Assembly (NCBI GenBank): GCA_950295325.1 | Contig: OX485808.1 | Span: 25,442,527 to 25,506,526 of the forward strand | Origin: Polytrichum commune | Lineage: Eukaryota > Streptophyta > Polytrichopsida > Polytrichales > Polytrichaceae | Direction: 5' to 3' | DNA length: 64,000 nt | Shown here: positions 54,389 to 64,000 of the stretch, one piece after another | Layout of the letters: the number at the start of each line of letters is the position of its first letter | Numbering within the stretch: position 1 is the stretch's first letter | Notes under the pieces: generated by a model | The model's database searches: none | Seen by the model: only the letters and a program-made list of their open reading frames with translations | Told to the model about the DNA's origin: nothing | Program-made: the position numbers and the translations under genes

Positions 54389-55261
54389 CGAGCGGGATAG
54401 GAGGACGCGCACCATCACCACGCATCAACGAAGCTACATCGAAACCATTTTGGAGCGATTTGGCATGAGTGATTGCAAGCCCATCTCAACCCCGCTCGAC
54501 ACCATACCTCATTGGCGAAGCTTTCGGAGGAGGAATACGAGGAGCATTCACACGAAATGAAGGGCATTCCGTATCAAGAAGCGGTGGGGTCGTTGATGTA
54601 CGCAATGGTGGCCACAAGACCGGACCTTGCATTTGCGGTAAGCGTGGTAAGTCGGTTTATGTCGAAACCGGGTCCGATACATTGGATGGCCGTCAAACCA
54701 ATCATGCGGTACTTGAAGGGCACCTCAGAGATAAAATTGCGCATCGGAGGCCAACACATAAACCTTAAAGGTTATTCGGATGCGGATTGGGCCGGCGACG
54801 TGGAGAACCGTAGGTCTACCTCCGGATACGTTTTCTTTATTGGAGAGGGAGCCGTTTCGTGGAATAGCAAACGGCAACAAACGGTGGCACAATATAAAAT
54901 GGAGGCGGAATATATGGCCATGAACCGATGCACGAGGGAGGCCATTTGGCTTAGGCAACTAATGGAGGATATAGGTTGTATACAAGAGGAGGCCACGACC
55001 GTCATGTGCGACAACCAAGGTTCTATGGCATTAGCTAAGAACCCCACCAACCATGATAGGTCAAAGCATATAGATGTTCAAAATCATTTTATTAGAGAAA
55101 AAGTTGAAAACAAAATTGTAGAGCTAGAATATTGTCCAACGCAATATATGGTAGCGGATATTCTAACAAAGGCATTAGCGAGGGATAGGCATGAGATGTT
55201 AAGTGAGATAATGGGGTTGGAGTACAATGCAACCTCGCAAAGTGGGAGTATTGGAGGATAG
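54389..55261 (+). pseudogene. Copia RT end and RNase H fragment
   Basis: Starts at GAGCGGGATAGGAGG (RT, ERDRR) and runs through RNase H to the stop. There is a base loss near 54506 (CACCATACC for CACCAAGACC) and VAQYKMEAEYMA replaces VAQSTMEAEYMA. Upstream RT with YVDD is absent. Confidence 0.85.
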
Positions 55262-55290
55262 TGTTAGGTTGTCAACGATGGTCGCCAATA
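55249..55290 (+). repeat. 42-bp mini-LTR
   Basis: TATTGGAGGATAGTGTTAGG at one end and GTCGCCAATA at the other: both LTR termini remain but about 150 bp between them are gone. It abuts a gypsy-like LTR. Confidence 0.65.
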
Positions 55291-55291
55291 A

Positions 55292-56359
55292 TGTGAGCCC
55301 AAAATTGATGCCCACATTGGTTGTTAACACTTGTAAAACATTACAAGTGGTGTTTTGGTGATTTATGATTATTCACAAAAATATAAAAAGAGTGAAGCTT
55401 GAAAAAAACTTAGTTTGAAGCATTAGGCTTTTGTGGAGTGGATTTAAGTAGGAGAAGGATAAACCTTGGTAAAGTGTGGTAGGTAGAAAGCCAAGGTTAG
55501 TTAAATGTTTGAATTAGGATCCTTGTTGATCATTTGAGGGAGGAAGGCTTAGGAGATAAGATAAGAGCCTACAAAGTAGGAGGAAATCTCGAGGGCTTAT
55601 CGTGAGCCTTGAGGGTGCTCACCCCCTCAAACTCACTATATAATCCCTCATTCTTCCTTCATTCATCCTCTCTTTCCTTCGTGCTCCTTGCCACTCCACG
55701 TGTTATAAGTGTGGGTGCGTGGGAAGCAAGATAGGAGCACGTGTGTGTGCATGGATGTAAGGTTAGGAGCCAAGGCTAGTTGGCCTTGAAGAGGGCTTGA
55801 CCTCTTGTTAGTAATAGTTGGGCGTGAATGATTTAAAGTTCAATTTATGGCTTTGTTTGAATACTTGGATTTACATTGATTAGCCTTATACTTATGCGGA
55901 TGTGCAAAGTCTCTTATTGGAGCATTTAGTTTTGTTGGACTTCATATGAATTTTTGAGAGCCAAAAAACCGAGACTATGTCCAAACTTCCAAAAACTAGT
56001 GAAAAAGTGTAGATTAAAAGGGAACAGCGTAGAATTGCGACCATATACTTTGTGGCAGTAGAAATATTATTTCATATTCATGTAGAGGACTTCATTACCT
56101 ATCCATGGATACCAGGAACTCATTTTTTGGACTTCATATGAATTTTTGAGAGCCAAAAAACCGAGACTATGTCCAAACTTCCAAACTTCGAGATTAAGGA
56201 GTGTAAGAAGACATAGTATAGACTTGGCTAAGTTGCGTATATTCCAACGATAGATTGGAATAATACATTGTGTTACAAAGAGAGAAATCTCTACATGTCA
56301 TTATAAACTTCTCCATTCGGACTAGGACGAAATTGAAGGGTGGAGGCTTTTTGGTGACA
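55292..56359 (+). repeat. Probable 5' LTR of a gypsy element
   Basis: From TGTGAGCCC to GGTGACA, upstream of a primer-site-like sequence and a gypsy gag. It contains a TATA box (CTATATAATCCC near 55636) and two copies of a 59-bp direct repeat (55935-55993 and 56128-56186). Only one copy is in the window, so the boundaries are inferred. Confidence 0.45.
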
Positions 56360-56363
56360 TAAA

Positions 56364-56381
56364 TGGTGCGTCTGCCGGGAG
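56364..56381 (+). other. Possible gypsy primer-binding site (tRNA-Asp like)
   Basis: TGGTGCGTCTGCCGGGAG resembles TGGCGCCGTTGCCGGGGA, the tRNA-Asp site known in several plant Ty3/gypsy groups, with about four to five mismatches. It lies a few bases after the inferred LTR end. Confidence 0.45.
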
Positions 56382-57198
56382 CTTGGAGCTTGGAGAGTGG
56401 GCGACGGAAGTCTTGGAAGGCGGTAGGAGAAGCGAAGCGTGAAGAGCGATTAAAGGACGGAGCGCTCTTGAGATGTATGTTTTGCATTTAGTATTTATTT
56501 TATGCAATTTCAATTGAGGAAGGAGCACGGCAAAGGTGCGACTACTAAACCTTCTTGGGATGGCATAAACGAAGATCACGTTAATAGGATCCGCACTAGA
56601 AAACTAAGAGGTAGAGGGATAATTAAAGTATTAGGATTTCAAACTTCAAACACTCACTCGGTGGTGAGAGTTTAAAGTTTTTAAACTAGAGGGTTTTAGT
56701 GTTTTTCAATTGCAATTATTGAAGTGTCTTTATGTTTAGCAATTCGATCGAGGGGAGAGACTAATAAAGCAGGAGGAAGCAAATTGCTTGAGGTAAGCTA
56801 AATTTCTTCCAATTGAAAAAAACATTAAATTAAAAAAGGATTTTTGTAATTGTCTTTGTCGTGACGAACGGAGAGGGTAATTCCAAACTTGGAAGTATAA
56901 TGTAAGGAATCGAAGGGTGAACCTCGATTCCAAGCATGGTACCCAAGAATGGTCAGCCCCTCACGAAGAGTCTTGTTGCAAGTGTTGAGCGTAAAAGGGG
57001 TGTGACGAGGTGATACTCGCACTAACCTTGAAGCTAACACGAGTTTTCCATCTCCTATTGGGATTGTTCATTGAAAATTGTATGTCCCTATTTCCTCACC
57101 TCCAAAACAATTTATCACACGAACTAAGCGGAAATATTAAAGACTGAAACTTGTGAGAATTTGGTTGGTCAAGGTGAGGGTTGATCGATGAATGATGG
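56382..57198 (+). other. Gypsy leader, no gene seen
   Basis: Untranslated region between the primer-like site and the gag ATG. Short minus-strand frames here show no known domain. Confidence 0.45.
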
Positions 57199-59478
57199 AT
57201 GCAAGGAAACACGAGATCTCAGAAACCTAAGTTAGCATTAGGATTAAAGAAAAATGTTACAAAACGAAGGTCATCTAATATAGAAGAAGTAGTAGAGGGG
57301 GTAGGTACTAGTGTAGAAGGTAGCTTTAGGGGTGAACCATTGATAGAAGTATCTCCGGTAACTACTCGATTAGAGGAAGGAAATTTTCCTTCCCTATTGA
57401 GTGAAGAATTAGTTGAAGAGCCTAATAGGACTAGACAAGAGAATAGTGTAAGCACTAGAGAATCTAGTGAAGGAGGACTACAAAATACCATGGATCCTTT
57501 AGGGGGATGTGGAGTCCCACCTCCCATAGCACCAATTCCTCCCATCGATCCATTGGTTAGGCCGCGAGGCCTACCAATAATCGTACCCCAAGGGTTGGTT
57601 TCAATAGACATACCCTCTAACCTCCCGAAATTCTACGGGACTAAAGATGAGGACCCATCTAGACATATGGAGAGATTCATTGAGAGGGTAATTAGCTCAT
57701 TAATTACCAACCAACAATATTGGTTAGTGTGGTTTCCTACGACCTTAGATGGGGAAGCTTACGAGTGGTATAGAGATCACGACGAGGGACACTTTCAAAC
57801 TTGGGATCAATTACAACGGGAGTTTCTTAATGAATTTCGACCCGAAGTCGGTCAAAGTATGGCTTTTAGAGCCTTAATGACTACGAGGCAAGGAAGGGAC
57901 GAAGAAATTTCCGCCTACATTAGGAGATTTGATTGGGTATGCGCAAGGTGGGTAGGTGATTTGCTCAACGATGACACTCTAATGCAATTTTTTATGAGAG
58001 GGTTTGTCAAAGCGACTACTATTAGGGGTGTGTTACAAAGAAACCCTCGCACCCTAGCCGAGGCTAAGGTAGCCGCTAGAGACATGGAACATATCGAGAG
58101 GGATTATGAGCGGCTATGGAGGAAAGAGGATGAGTTAATCCCTCAATTCATCCCTCTCCTACCTAAGACGGGAATGGACCCGATTAGGCCGCTTAATCGC
58201 CCTCCATATGTCTCCATTGAAGCGGCCTCAATTCCCTTAGCGGTGACGGGCCCCCCAACCATGTTAGCATTGCCGGCCCCTAGGATGGACCCTCAAATTG
58301 AAGAGATAGAGCAACGATTAGGTGATACTCAACTAGGGTTTCAAGAGACGATGTTAAAACAATTTCAAAATCTAACGGACCAAATGGCATTGTTAATAAA
58401 AAATCAACAACCCGGTCCTCTACCTCAAATAGAGTCGGGAAATCACTCATCGGGATTTTGGTGCACTAATTGTCAACAACACGGTCATACACTTCAATTT
58501 TGTAGAAATGGGCCAAACCGCAATCAACGAACGAACAATAATGGTCCTCAACAAAACCCAAGGGGTCCGAATCAAAATCAAAACCAAGGGAATAATCGGG
58601 GCCCTCCGCCACGTGGACAAACTAACCAAAGTACCGAGAAAAAGGATTTTCACCATCTTTGCGGTAGATATCATGTCATAGGGCAATGTTGGTCGGAAAA
58701 CCAAGGTCAAGTGTGTAATAACTGTGGAGGCCCCCACGCGTCTAAACCAATGTCGTCATCCGGACAAGGTAAGTGGAGCACCGAACCTTCCAACCAACAC
58801 GACACAACCGAGTCAAAATATTATGAGGGGTTCACAAAATGAAGGTAATAATATACTTAAACCTTCCAACTTCTACTATGATGGGAATACGAACCTTCCG
58901 GAGCAAGGAGGCCAAGTTATACAATCACCTAAACAAATGGGACCGTCTACATCTCAAGATGTCCGATTTATGGATTCCTCCACCATTCCGGTAACTTTAG
59001 AGATGTCCACAAATGGTCAGGGTCCATGTCTTCCACATTCTAACTCCATATCATATGAGATAAAAAGTCTTAAGGAGGAAGTTGTGCATAAGGCTCCGGC
59101 ATTAGCCGTTACCACTAGAGCAATGAGAGGTAATGCACCATTAAAAGTAGAGGAGGAGGAGGAAGAAGAGGAAAATCCCTTGGGGGAAATTCCTTATTTT
59201 TCGGAGTTGGAGACTGTAACTAGAGAGGCTAGGAAGGCCACTAAGGCATTAGAGAGAGAAAATGAAATTGTCCATGAGAGTGAAAGGTCTAATGTTATCC
59301 ATGATTTAGATGGTAGTGATGTAGGAGAGTGGGAAGGTCCGGGCATTCCGGTAGAAGAGTTTGATAGTGTTAAAAGGCCTAAGGCCGATAGAGTAGATGG
59401 ATACGACCTTTGGGCCGACCTTAGCTCACTAAAGGCCGATATCACCTTTGGTCAATTATTAGAGATCTCACCGGTAGC
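57199..59478 (+). pseudogene. Ty3/gypsy gag and start of protease region
   Basis: The ORF 57199-58842 (547 codons) begins MQGNTRSQKPKL, with a gag capsid domain at about residues 140-300 (FYGTKDEDPSRHMERFIERV, EAYEWYRDH, FLNEFRPEVGQS), a Gln/Asn-rich linker and zinc-knuckle-like CTNCQQHGHTLQFC and CNNCGGPH. One extra A near 58744-58746 shifts the frame; the protein continues in another frame (NQCRHPDKVSGAPN, near 58750) to the acidic region and YDLWADLSSLKADITFGQLLEIS, a block that precedes the protease in related elements. It is cut at 59479 by inverted Copia leader. Protease, RT and integrase are absent. Confidence 0.85.
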
Positions 59479-59656
59479 TCTAAGGTGTCCTCTAGGCTGG
59501 TCCAAGTGTCCAAGAATGCTCCAACGCGTTCCAAAAGTGCTCCAAAACTCCACCAAAAGCTTGAAACACCTCCAAATCGCCTCCGATCAGATCCGGCTCT
59601 CTTCTACCTCCTCCTAAGTTGATCTCTAAATTCTAAAACAAAGTGGGCCCATAACC
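59479..59656 (-). other. Inverted Copia leader piece and primer site
   Basis: Minus-strand unique leader section without repeats. The primer site is at 59643-59656 (GTGGGCCCATAACC on plus), next to the LTR at 59657. Confidence 0.8.
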
Positions 59657-59848
59657 TATTGAGAAATGAGAGGAGAAAGCAAAGAGATCAGCGTAGAAAG
59701 GTAGAACACAATACATAAGGATTGCATACAATGGAGAGAGTGGTTAGCTCCTTCCCTTATGCCTTTATTTATATGTATGGGTTAGGACCAGCGTTGACAA
59801 CCCATATGGGACAATGTCGCCGATGCAACCTAACACTATCCTCCAATA
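59657..59848 (-). repeat. Copia LTR, minus strand
   Basis: 192 bp with both termini; it functions structurally as a 5' LTR for the leader piece at its left. Plus-strand RT sequence begins at 59849. Confidence 0.87.
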
Positions 59849-60766
59849 GATCACTCGTTGTACATTTGGAAACTTGCCACTACATTGTGATTGTCATCAT
59901 ATATGTGGACGACCTCGTTATTTTGGCGAGCGACGTGGACATGATCAACGAGTTGAAGGCTAGCCTTGAGCGCGAATTCGAGATGAGCGACCTCGGCGAG
60001 TTGGATTTCTTCCTCAGTGTTCATTTCGAGAGGGATAGGAGGTCGCGCACCATCACCATGCATCAACGAAGCTACATAGAGAGCATTTTGGAGCGGTTCA
60101 GCATGGTGGATTGCAAGCCCATCGCAACCTCGCTCGACACCAAGACCTCATTGGCGAAGTTTTCGGATGAGGAGCACGAAGAGCATTTGCACGAAATGAA
60201 GGACGTTCCATACGAAGAGGCGGTGGGGTCGTTGATGTACGCAATGGTGGCCATAAGACCGGACCTCGCATTTGCGGTAAGCGTGGTAAGTCGGTATATG
60301 TTGAAACCGGGTCCGATGCATTGGATGGCGGATACGTTTTCTTTGTTGGAGAGGGAGCCGTTTCGTGGAATAGCAAACGGCAACAAACAGTGATACAATC
60401 AACAATGAAGGCGGAGTACATGGCCATGAACCGATGCACGAGGGAGGCCATTGGCTACGGCAATTAATGGAAGATGTAGGTTGTGTTCAAGAGGAGGCGA
60501 CGACCATCATGTGCAACAACCAAGGTTCTATGGCATTAGCTAAGAACCCAACCAATCATGATAGGTCGAAACATATAGATGTTCAACACCATTTCATGAG
60601 AGAAAAGATTGAAAACAAAATTATAGAATTAGAATATTGTCCAACGCAATATATGGTAGCGGACATTCTAACAAAGGTTTTAGCGAGGGATAGGCATGAG
60701 ATGTTAAGTGAGATAATGGGGTTGGAGTACAATGTCACCTCGCAAAGTGGGAGTATTGGAGGATAG
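59849..60766 (+). pseudogene. Copia RT-RNase H fragment with deletion
   Basis: RT from the HSLY-like region and IIYVDD near 59905 to LEREFEMSDLGELDFF, then RNase H. About 190 bp are deleted at 60328 (HWMAD joins TFSLLE), and a single-base loss near 60450 (GCCATTGGCTAC) shifts the frame. The last 110 codons are open to the stop in the LTR. Confidence 0.85.
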
Positions 60767-60945
60767 TGTTAGGTTGCATCGGCGACATTGTCCCATATGG
60801 GTTGTCAACGCTGGTCCTAACCCATACATATAAATAAAGGCATAAGTGGAGGAGCTAATCATTTTCTCCATTGTATGCAATCCTTGTGTATTGTGTTATA
60901 CCTTCCTACGCTAATCTCTTTGCCTTCTTCTCTCATTTCCCAATA
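60754..60945 (+). repeat. Copia LTR, plus strand
   Basis: 192 bp at the 3' end of the previous fragment. It is followed by inverted leader, so it forms an inverted pair with 61113-61304 across a 167-bp spacer. Confidence 0.87.
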
Positions 60946-61112
60946 GTTCTCCTACGCTGGTCCAAACCACCAAGAATGCTCCAAGGCGCTCCGAAGGTCC
61001 TCCAGAGCTTCAAACTCCACCTAAAGCACCAACCACCTCCGCTCAGATCCGGCCCTCTCCAAGTTCTTCCTAAGTCGATCTCCTACCTCTAAAGCAAAGT
61101 GGGCCCATAACC
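60946..61112 (-). other. Inverted Copia leader piece and primer site
   Basis: Minus-strand leader with the primer site at 61099-61112, adjoining the LTR at 61113. It starts directly at the end of the plus LTR. Confidence 0.8.
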
Positions 61113-61304
61113 TATTGAGAAATGAGAGAAAAGAGCAAAGAGATCAGCGTAGGAAGGTAGAACATAATACACAAGGATTGCATACAATGGAGAGAGTGAT
61201 TAACTCCTCCCCTTGTGCCTTTATTTATATGTGTGGGTTAGGACCAGCGTAGACAATCCATATGGGACAATGTCGCCGATGCAACTTAATACTATCCTCC
61301 AATA
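61113..61304 (-). repeat. Copia LTR, minus strand
   Basis: 192 bp with slight divergence (GCAACTTAATACTATCC near its U3 end). Plus-strand RNase H sequence follows. Confidence 0.87.
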
Positions 61305-62307
61305 AATGGTGGCCTTAAGACCGGACATCTCTTTTGGGGTATGCGTGGTAAGTTGGTTTATGTCGAAACCGGGTCCAGTGCATTGGATGGCGGTCAAATG
61401 AATCATGCGGTACTTAAAGGGCACCTTAGATATGAAGTTGCGCATCGACGGTGAACATATGGGCATAAAAGGTTATTCCAATGCGGATTGGGCCGGCGAT
61501 GTGAAAAACCGTAGGTCCACCTCCAGATACGTTTTCTTTGTTGGAGAAGGGGCACTTACGTAGAATAGCAAACGACAATAAATAGTGGCACAGTCTACAA
61601 TGGAGGCGGAGTATATGGCCATGAACCGATACCTCGGGGGGGGCAGTCATTGGTTGGAGTAGCAATATACGTGCGAACAAATGATAGGGTATTTTAAAAA
61701 CATGGGGGCTAAAAATTATAAATGGACTTAAGAGTAATATAGGGTATAAAAAATGGCACTAGATATCTTTAAAGTACTATAGGGTATGGAATAATAGGTA
61801 ATTTGGAATTATAAGTAATGCAAGCCATTTTTCTATTAACCCAAAGTAGAAATTTACATAATGATAGCATGTGGAAAAAAAAATTGAAAGTATTACCCCC
61901 CTATAAAATAGTGGTTGTTCGCACCTATATCCTTAACTTTTTAACACACTGCCCCCCCCCCCCCCCGAGACCGATACATGAGGGAGGCCATTTGGCTTAG
62001 GCACCTAATGGAGGACGTAGGTTGTGTACAAGAGGAGGCCATGACCATCATGTGCAACAACCAAGGTTCTATGGCACTCGCCAAGAACCTCACCAACCAT
62101 GATAGGTCGAAGCATATAGACGTGCAATATCATTTTATTAGAGAAATTGTTGAAAACAAAATTGTAGAGCTAGAATATTGTCCAACGCAATATATGGTAG
62201 CGGATATTCTAACAAAAGCATTAGGGAGAGATAGGCATGAGTTGTTAAGTGAAATAATTGGGTTGGAGTACAATGTCACCTCGCAAAGTGGGAGTATTGG
62301 AGGATAG
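61305..62307 (+). pseudogene. Degenerate Copia RNase H split by MITE
   Basis: 61305-61632 encodes a decayed RNase H start (MVALRPDISFGV, NADWAGDVKNRRSTS) with stops. After the MITE it resumes at 61970 (REAIWLRHLMEDVG, MCNNQGSMALAKN) and is open to the stop in the LTR. Substitutions at conserved Asp positions (CNNQ for CDNQ) add to the inactivation. Confidence 0.85.
61633..61969. mobile_element. hAT-type MITE with poly-G ends (337 bp)
   Basis: Ends CTCGGGGGGGGCAGT and, inverted, CTC plus 15 G plus CAGT, with GCGAACAA repeated inside both ends. It is flanked by the 8-bp duplication ACCGATAC (61625-61632 and 61970-61977), and joining the flanks restores RNase H sequence. The AT-rich interior is non-coding. 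Confidence 0.85.
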
Positions 62308-62485
62308 TGCTAGGTTGCATCGGCGACATTGTCCCATATGGGTTGTCAATGCTAGTCCTAACCCATACATATAAATAAAGGCATAAGAGAAGGAATGAAT
62401 CATTCTCTCCATTGTATGCAATCCTAGTGTATTGTGTTCTTGCTTCCTAGGTGATCTCTTTGTTTCCTTCTCTCATTTCTCAGTA
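62295..62485 (+). repeat. Copia LTR, plus, terminal copy
   Basis: 191 bp starting TATTGGAGGATAGTG and ending TTTCTCAGTA. A 22-bp inverted LTR start (62486-62507, ending CCAATA) is attached, making a small terminal palindrome. Confidence 0.85.
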
Positions 62486-62507
62486 AACCTAACACTATCT
62501 TCCAATA

Positions 62508-63435
62508 ACCCTCACATTTATATGATAACTTGAATTATGTATTTTCACCTAGTTTGCCCCAATGACCAAAGGGGTCCTCTTTTGACATGGGTATTCTAAA
62601 TAGCCACTTGAAGTCATCATCCGACCCCAAATTCAACAAGAAAAAATTTCTCAAATAATTCAAGAATAGATCGGTGAAAGTCCAATTAGTTGTTGTTTCC
62701 ATTTATTCAAAAAATAATTAAAATACATGCTTCAAGGTGAATTTTGATGATTGTAGATATTCACTAACATTAAAGCAAGGAGACAAATTGTTTTGCATAT
62801 GGGTGTTGTCCATTATAAGTATGAAGTTTCTTTAGGAATTTGGATAACACCTCAAACCCAACATTTAAAAAAAATAATGTTCACTTCAATATGAAAGACA
62901 CCCATCATCTACTTGTCAATAGACTTTGACCACCTTCAGAACATGCATATGAACTCCAAAATTTGGAATTTGGAATTTCAATTATATTTTTTCCATTTAA
63001 GTATTCAAATCTTACACATTCAATGTGACTTGTGTCTAGGGATATTATCCATCCATTTGTCCATATTAAGACAAGATAAAACTACATGCTCTACAACATC
63101 TCGGTTGCAATTCTTTTGATTTGGTTTCAAGGTGCAGACCGGTGGAATACTTAATACTAGAGCCAAGTTTGTACTGAAAATGAATCATGCTTGTACTAAA
63201 TAGAAACTTGGGATAGATTAGTGGGTCCAAAACCAAACACTACACTAGCTAGAAGGTTTGTGATTCAAATTTGATCACCATTCTTGTGGAAATCCACATA
63301 AACAACCCAACATCTATCAGCCAACAAAATGACGTCTATAGTAGGGCTAACTATTGACCTAATATATTTAAGTACATAAAATCATGATGAGTCTACAATC
63401 TAACATTGGGAGGCAGGGGTTAGGATGTTCTTTTA
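62508..63435. other. Intergenic DNA, no gene seen
   Basis: AT-rich; short open frames only (for example 62913-63119 plus) without known domains. The right part may be the 3' flank of the GDSL gene. Confidence 0.5.
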
Positions 63436-63716
63436 TCAAGTGCTACCATCAAACCTTGAGAAATCAGGTTCACACTTGAATCCACCCTCAGGTGTGATGT
63501 GCTTGCCGGTGAGGAAAGCCTTGGCAATGGCTTTATTGGCAGTGTTGGAAAGATGGATGCCATCAAAGCTCAAGTGATGAGCACTCGTGATTTTGGAAGC
63601 CATGGTGAGATTCAAGAATTTCCCTCCGAATTTGCCGGTGTAGGAGCAAGTCACTTCTTTGTTGAAGTTGTAAGCTCCGCCATAGCCACAAGCTGCCTTC
63701 AGTGGCTTGGTTATGT
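63436..63716 (-). CDS. GDSL esterase/lipase, C-terminal exon (partial gene)
   Basis: Encodes ITKPLKAACGYGGAYNFN, a Cys-containing stretch (EVTCSYTGKFGGKF) and the block V motif HLSFDGIHLSNTANKAIA, in which Asp and His of DGIH complete the Ser-Asp-His catalytic triad of plant GDSL (SGNH) hydrolases. A stop follows FDGST at the C-terminus. A likely acceptor (GATAG) places the exon start at 63716, just where the last exon of plant GDSL genes usually begins. The nucleophile Ser and oxyanion-hole blocks must lie in exons beyond 64000. The frame is intact, so this may be a working gene. These enzymes are generally secreted acyl hydrolases. Confidence 0.82.
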
Positions 63717-64000
63717 CTATCATCAAACGCGCAAAACAAACATTACAAGTCGGAATATACTACGTGGTAGATGATACTAAATATAGATCCATGGAACTTT
63801 GGGCAATTGACCACAATTTTGCTTAAATTTAGAATTATAGAGATGGGCCATCACGTTTTGTGGTTGCCATGCATAAGCAGGTTTGGGCAATTTTCCTCAT
63901 AGTGGACACATGCAATTTCTTTGTCAATACCTAGGAAAGTGGTGGATGTAGCACTTGTCTAAGTAATACATCTTGCTATATTTCCTAGATATTGAGACAA
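63717..64000. other. Probable intron of the GDSL gene
   Basis: No exon-like sequence on the minus strand up to the window edge; composition is AT-rich. Confidence 0.45.

Noticed and set aside
62913-63119. Small plus-strand open frame
   Set aside because: AT-rich composition, no domain, no context.

Overview
This is nuclear DNA of a land plant. Three host genes or gene remnants can be recognised: an intact two-exon gene for cytosolic ribosomal protein uL2 (RPL8) at the left edge, decayed N-terminal exons of a Nup160-like nucleoporin near 42.5-44 kb, and the last exon of a GDSL esterase/lipase at the right edge. Almost everything else is LTR retrotransposon. The chromovirus integrase and RT resemble groups I associate with non-flowering plants, which hints at a moss, lycophyte, fern or gymnosperm, but the species cannot be fixed from the sequence.

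Layout. 1-2.0 kb: RPL8 (minus). 2.0-3.85 kb: AT-rich intergenic DNA. 3.85-9.8 kb: an old mosaic of Copia LTRs and pol fragments in both orientations, holding a 738-bp non-autonomous hAT element. 10.1-19 kb: a Copia element split by a 6-kb Ty3/gypsy chromovirus (11980-17959). 19-21.8 kb: rearranged Copia fragments with an inverted LTR pair. 21.8-27.4 kb: a structurally complete minus-strand Copia element (A). 27.4-41.4 kb: a head-to-tail series of plus-strand Copia units (B1, B2, B3, C) that share single LTRs. 41.4-45.5 kb: a hAT MITE, the Nup160-like remnant, and a gypsy integrase with its 3' LTR. 45.5-53.4 kb: a Copia fragment (D) split by a complete, very young Copia element (E, 46479-51967). 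53.4-62.5 kb: Copia fragments in both orientations, a gypsy gag region and a second MITE. 62.5-64 kb: intergenic DNA and the GDSL exon.

The main Copia family is unusual and consistent between copies. Its LTRs are about 192 bp with termini TATTGG...CCAATA instead of TG...CA. The primer-binding site directly after the LTR is GGTTATGGGCCCAC, the complement of the anticodon arm of plant initiator tRNA-Met, which points to half-tRNA priming. A leader of about 1 kb is built of 120-bp tandem repeats. One gag-pol ORF of about 1354 codons follows, and its stop codon lies inside the 3' LTR. The chromovirus is notable for LTRs with a dense array of perfect heat-shock-element pentamers upstream of a TATA box, a layout expected of a heat-inducible retrotransposon.

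Most Copia units end exactly at an LTR terminus without their other half. This suggests repeated nested insertion followed by LTR-LTR recombination, although assembly error in such repetitive DNA cannot be excluded.
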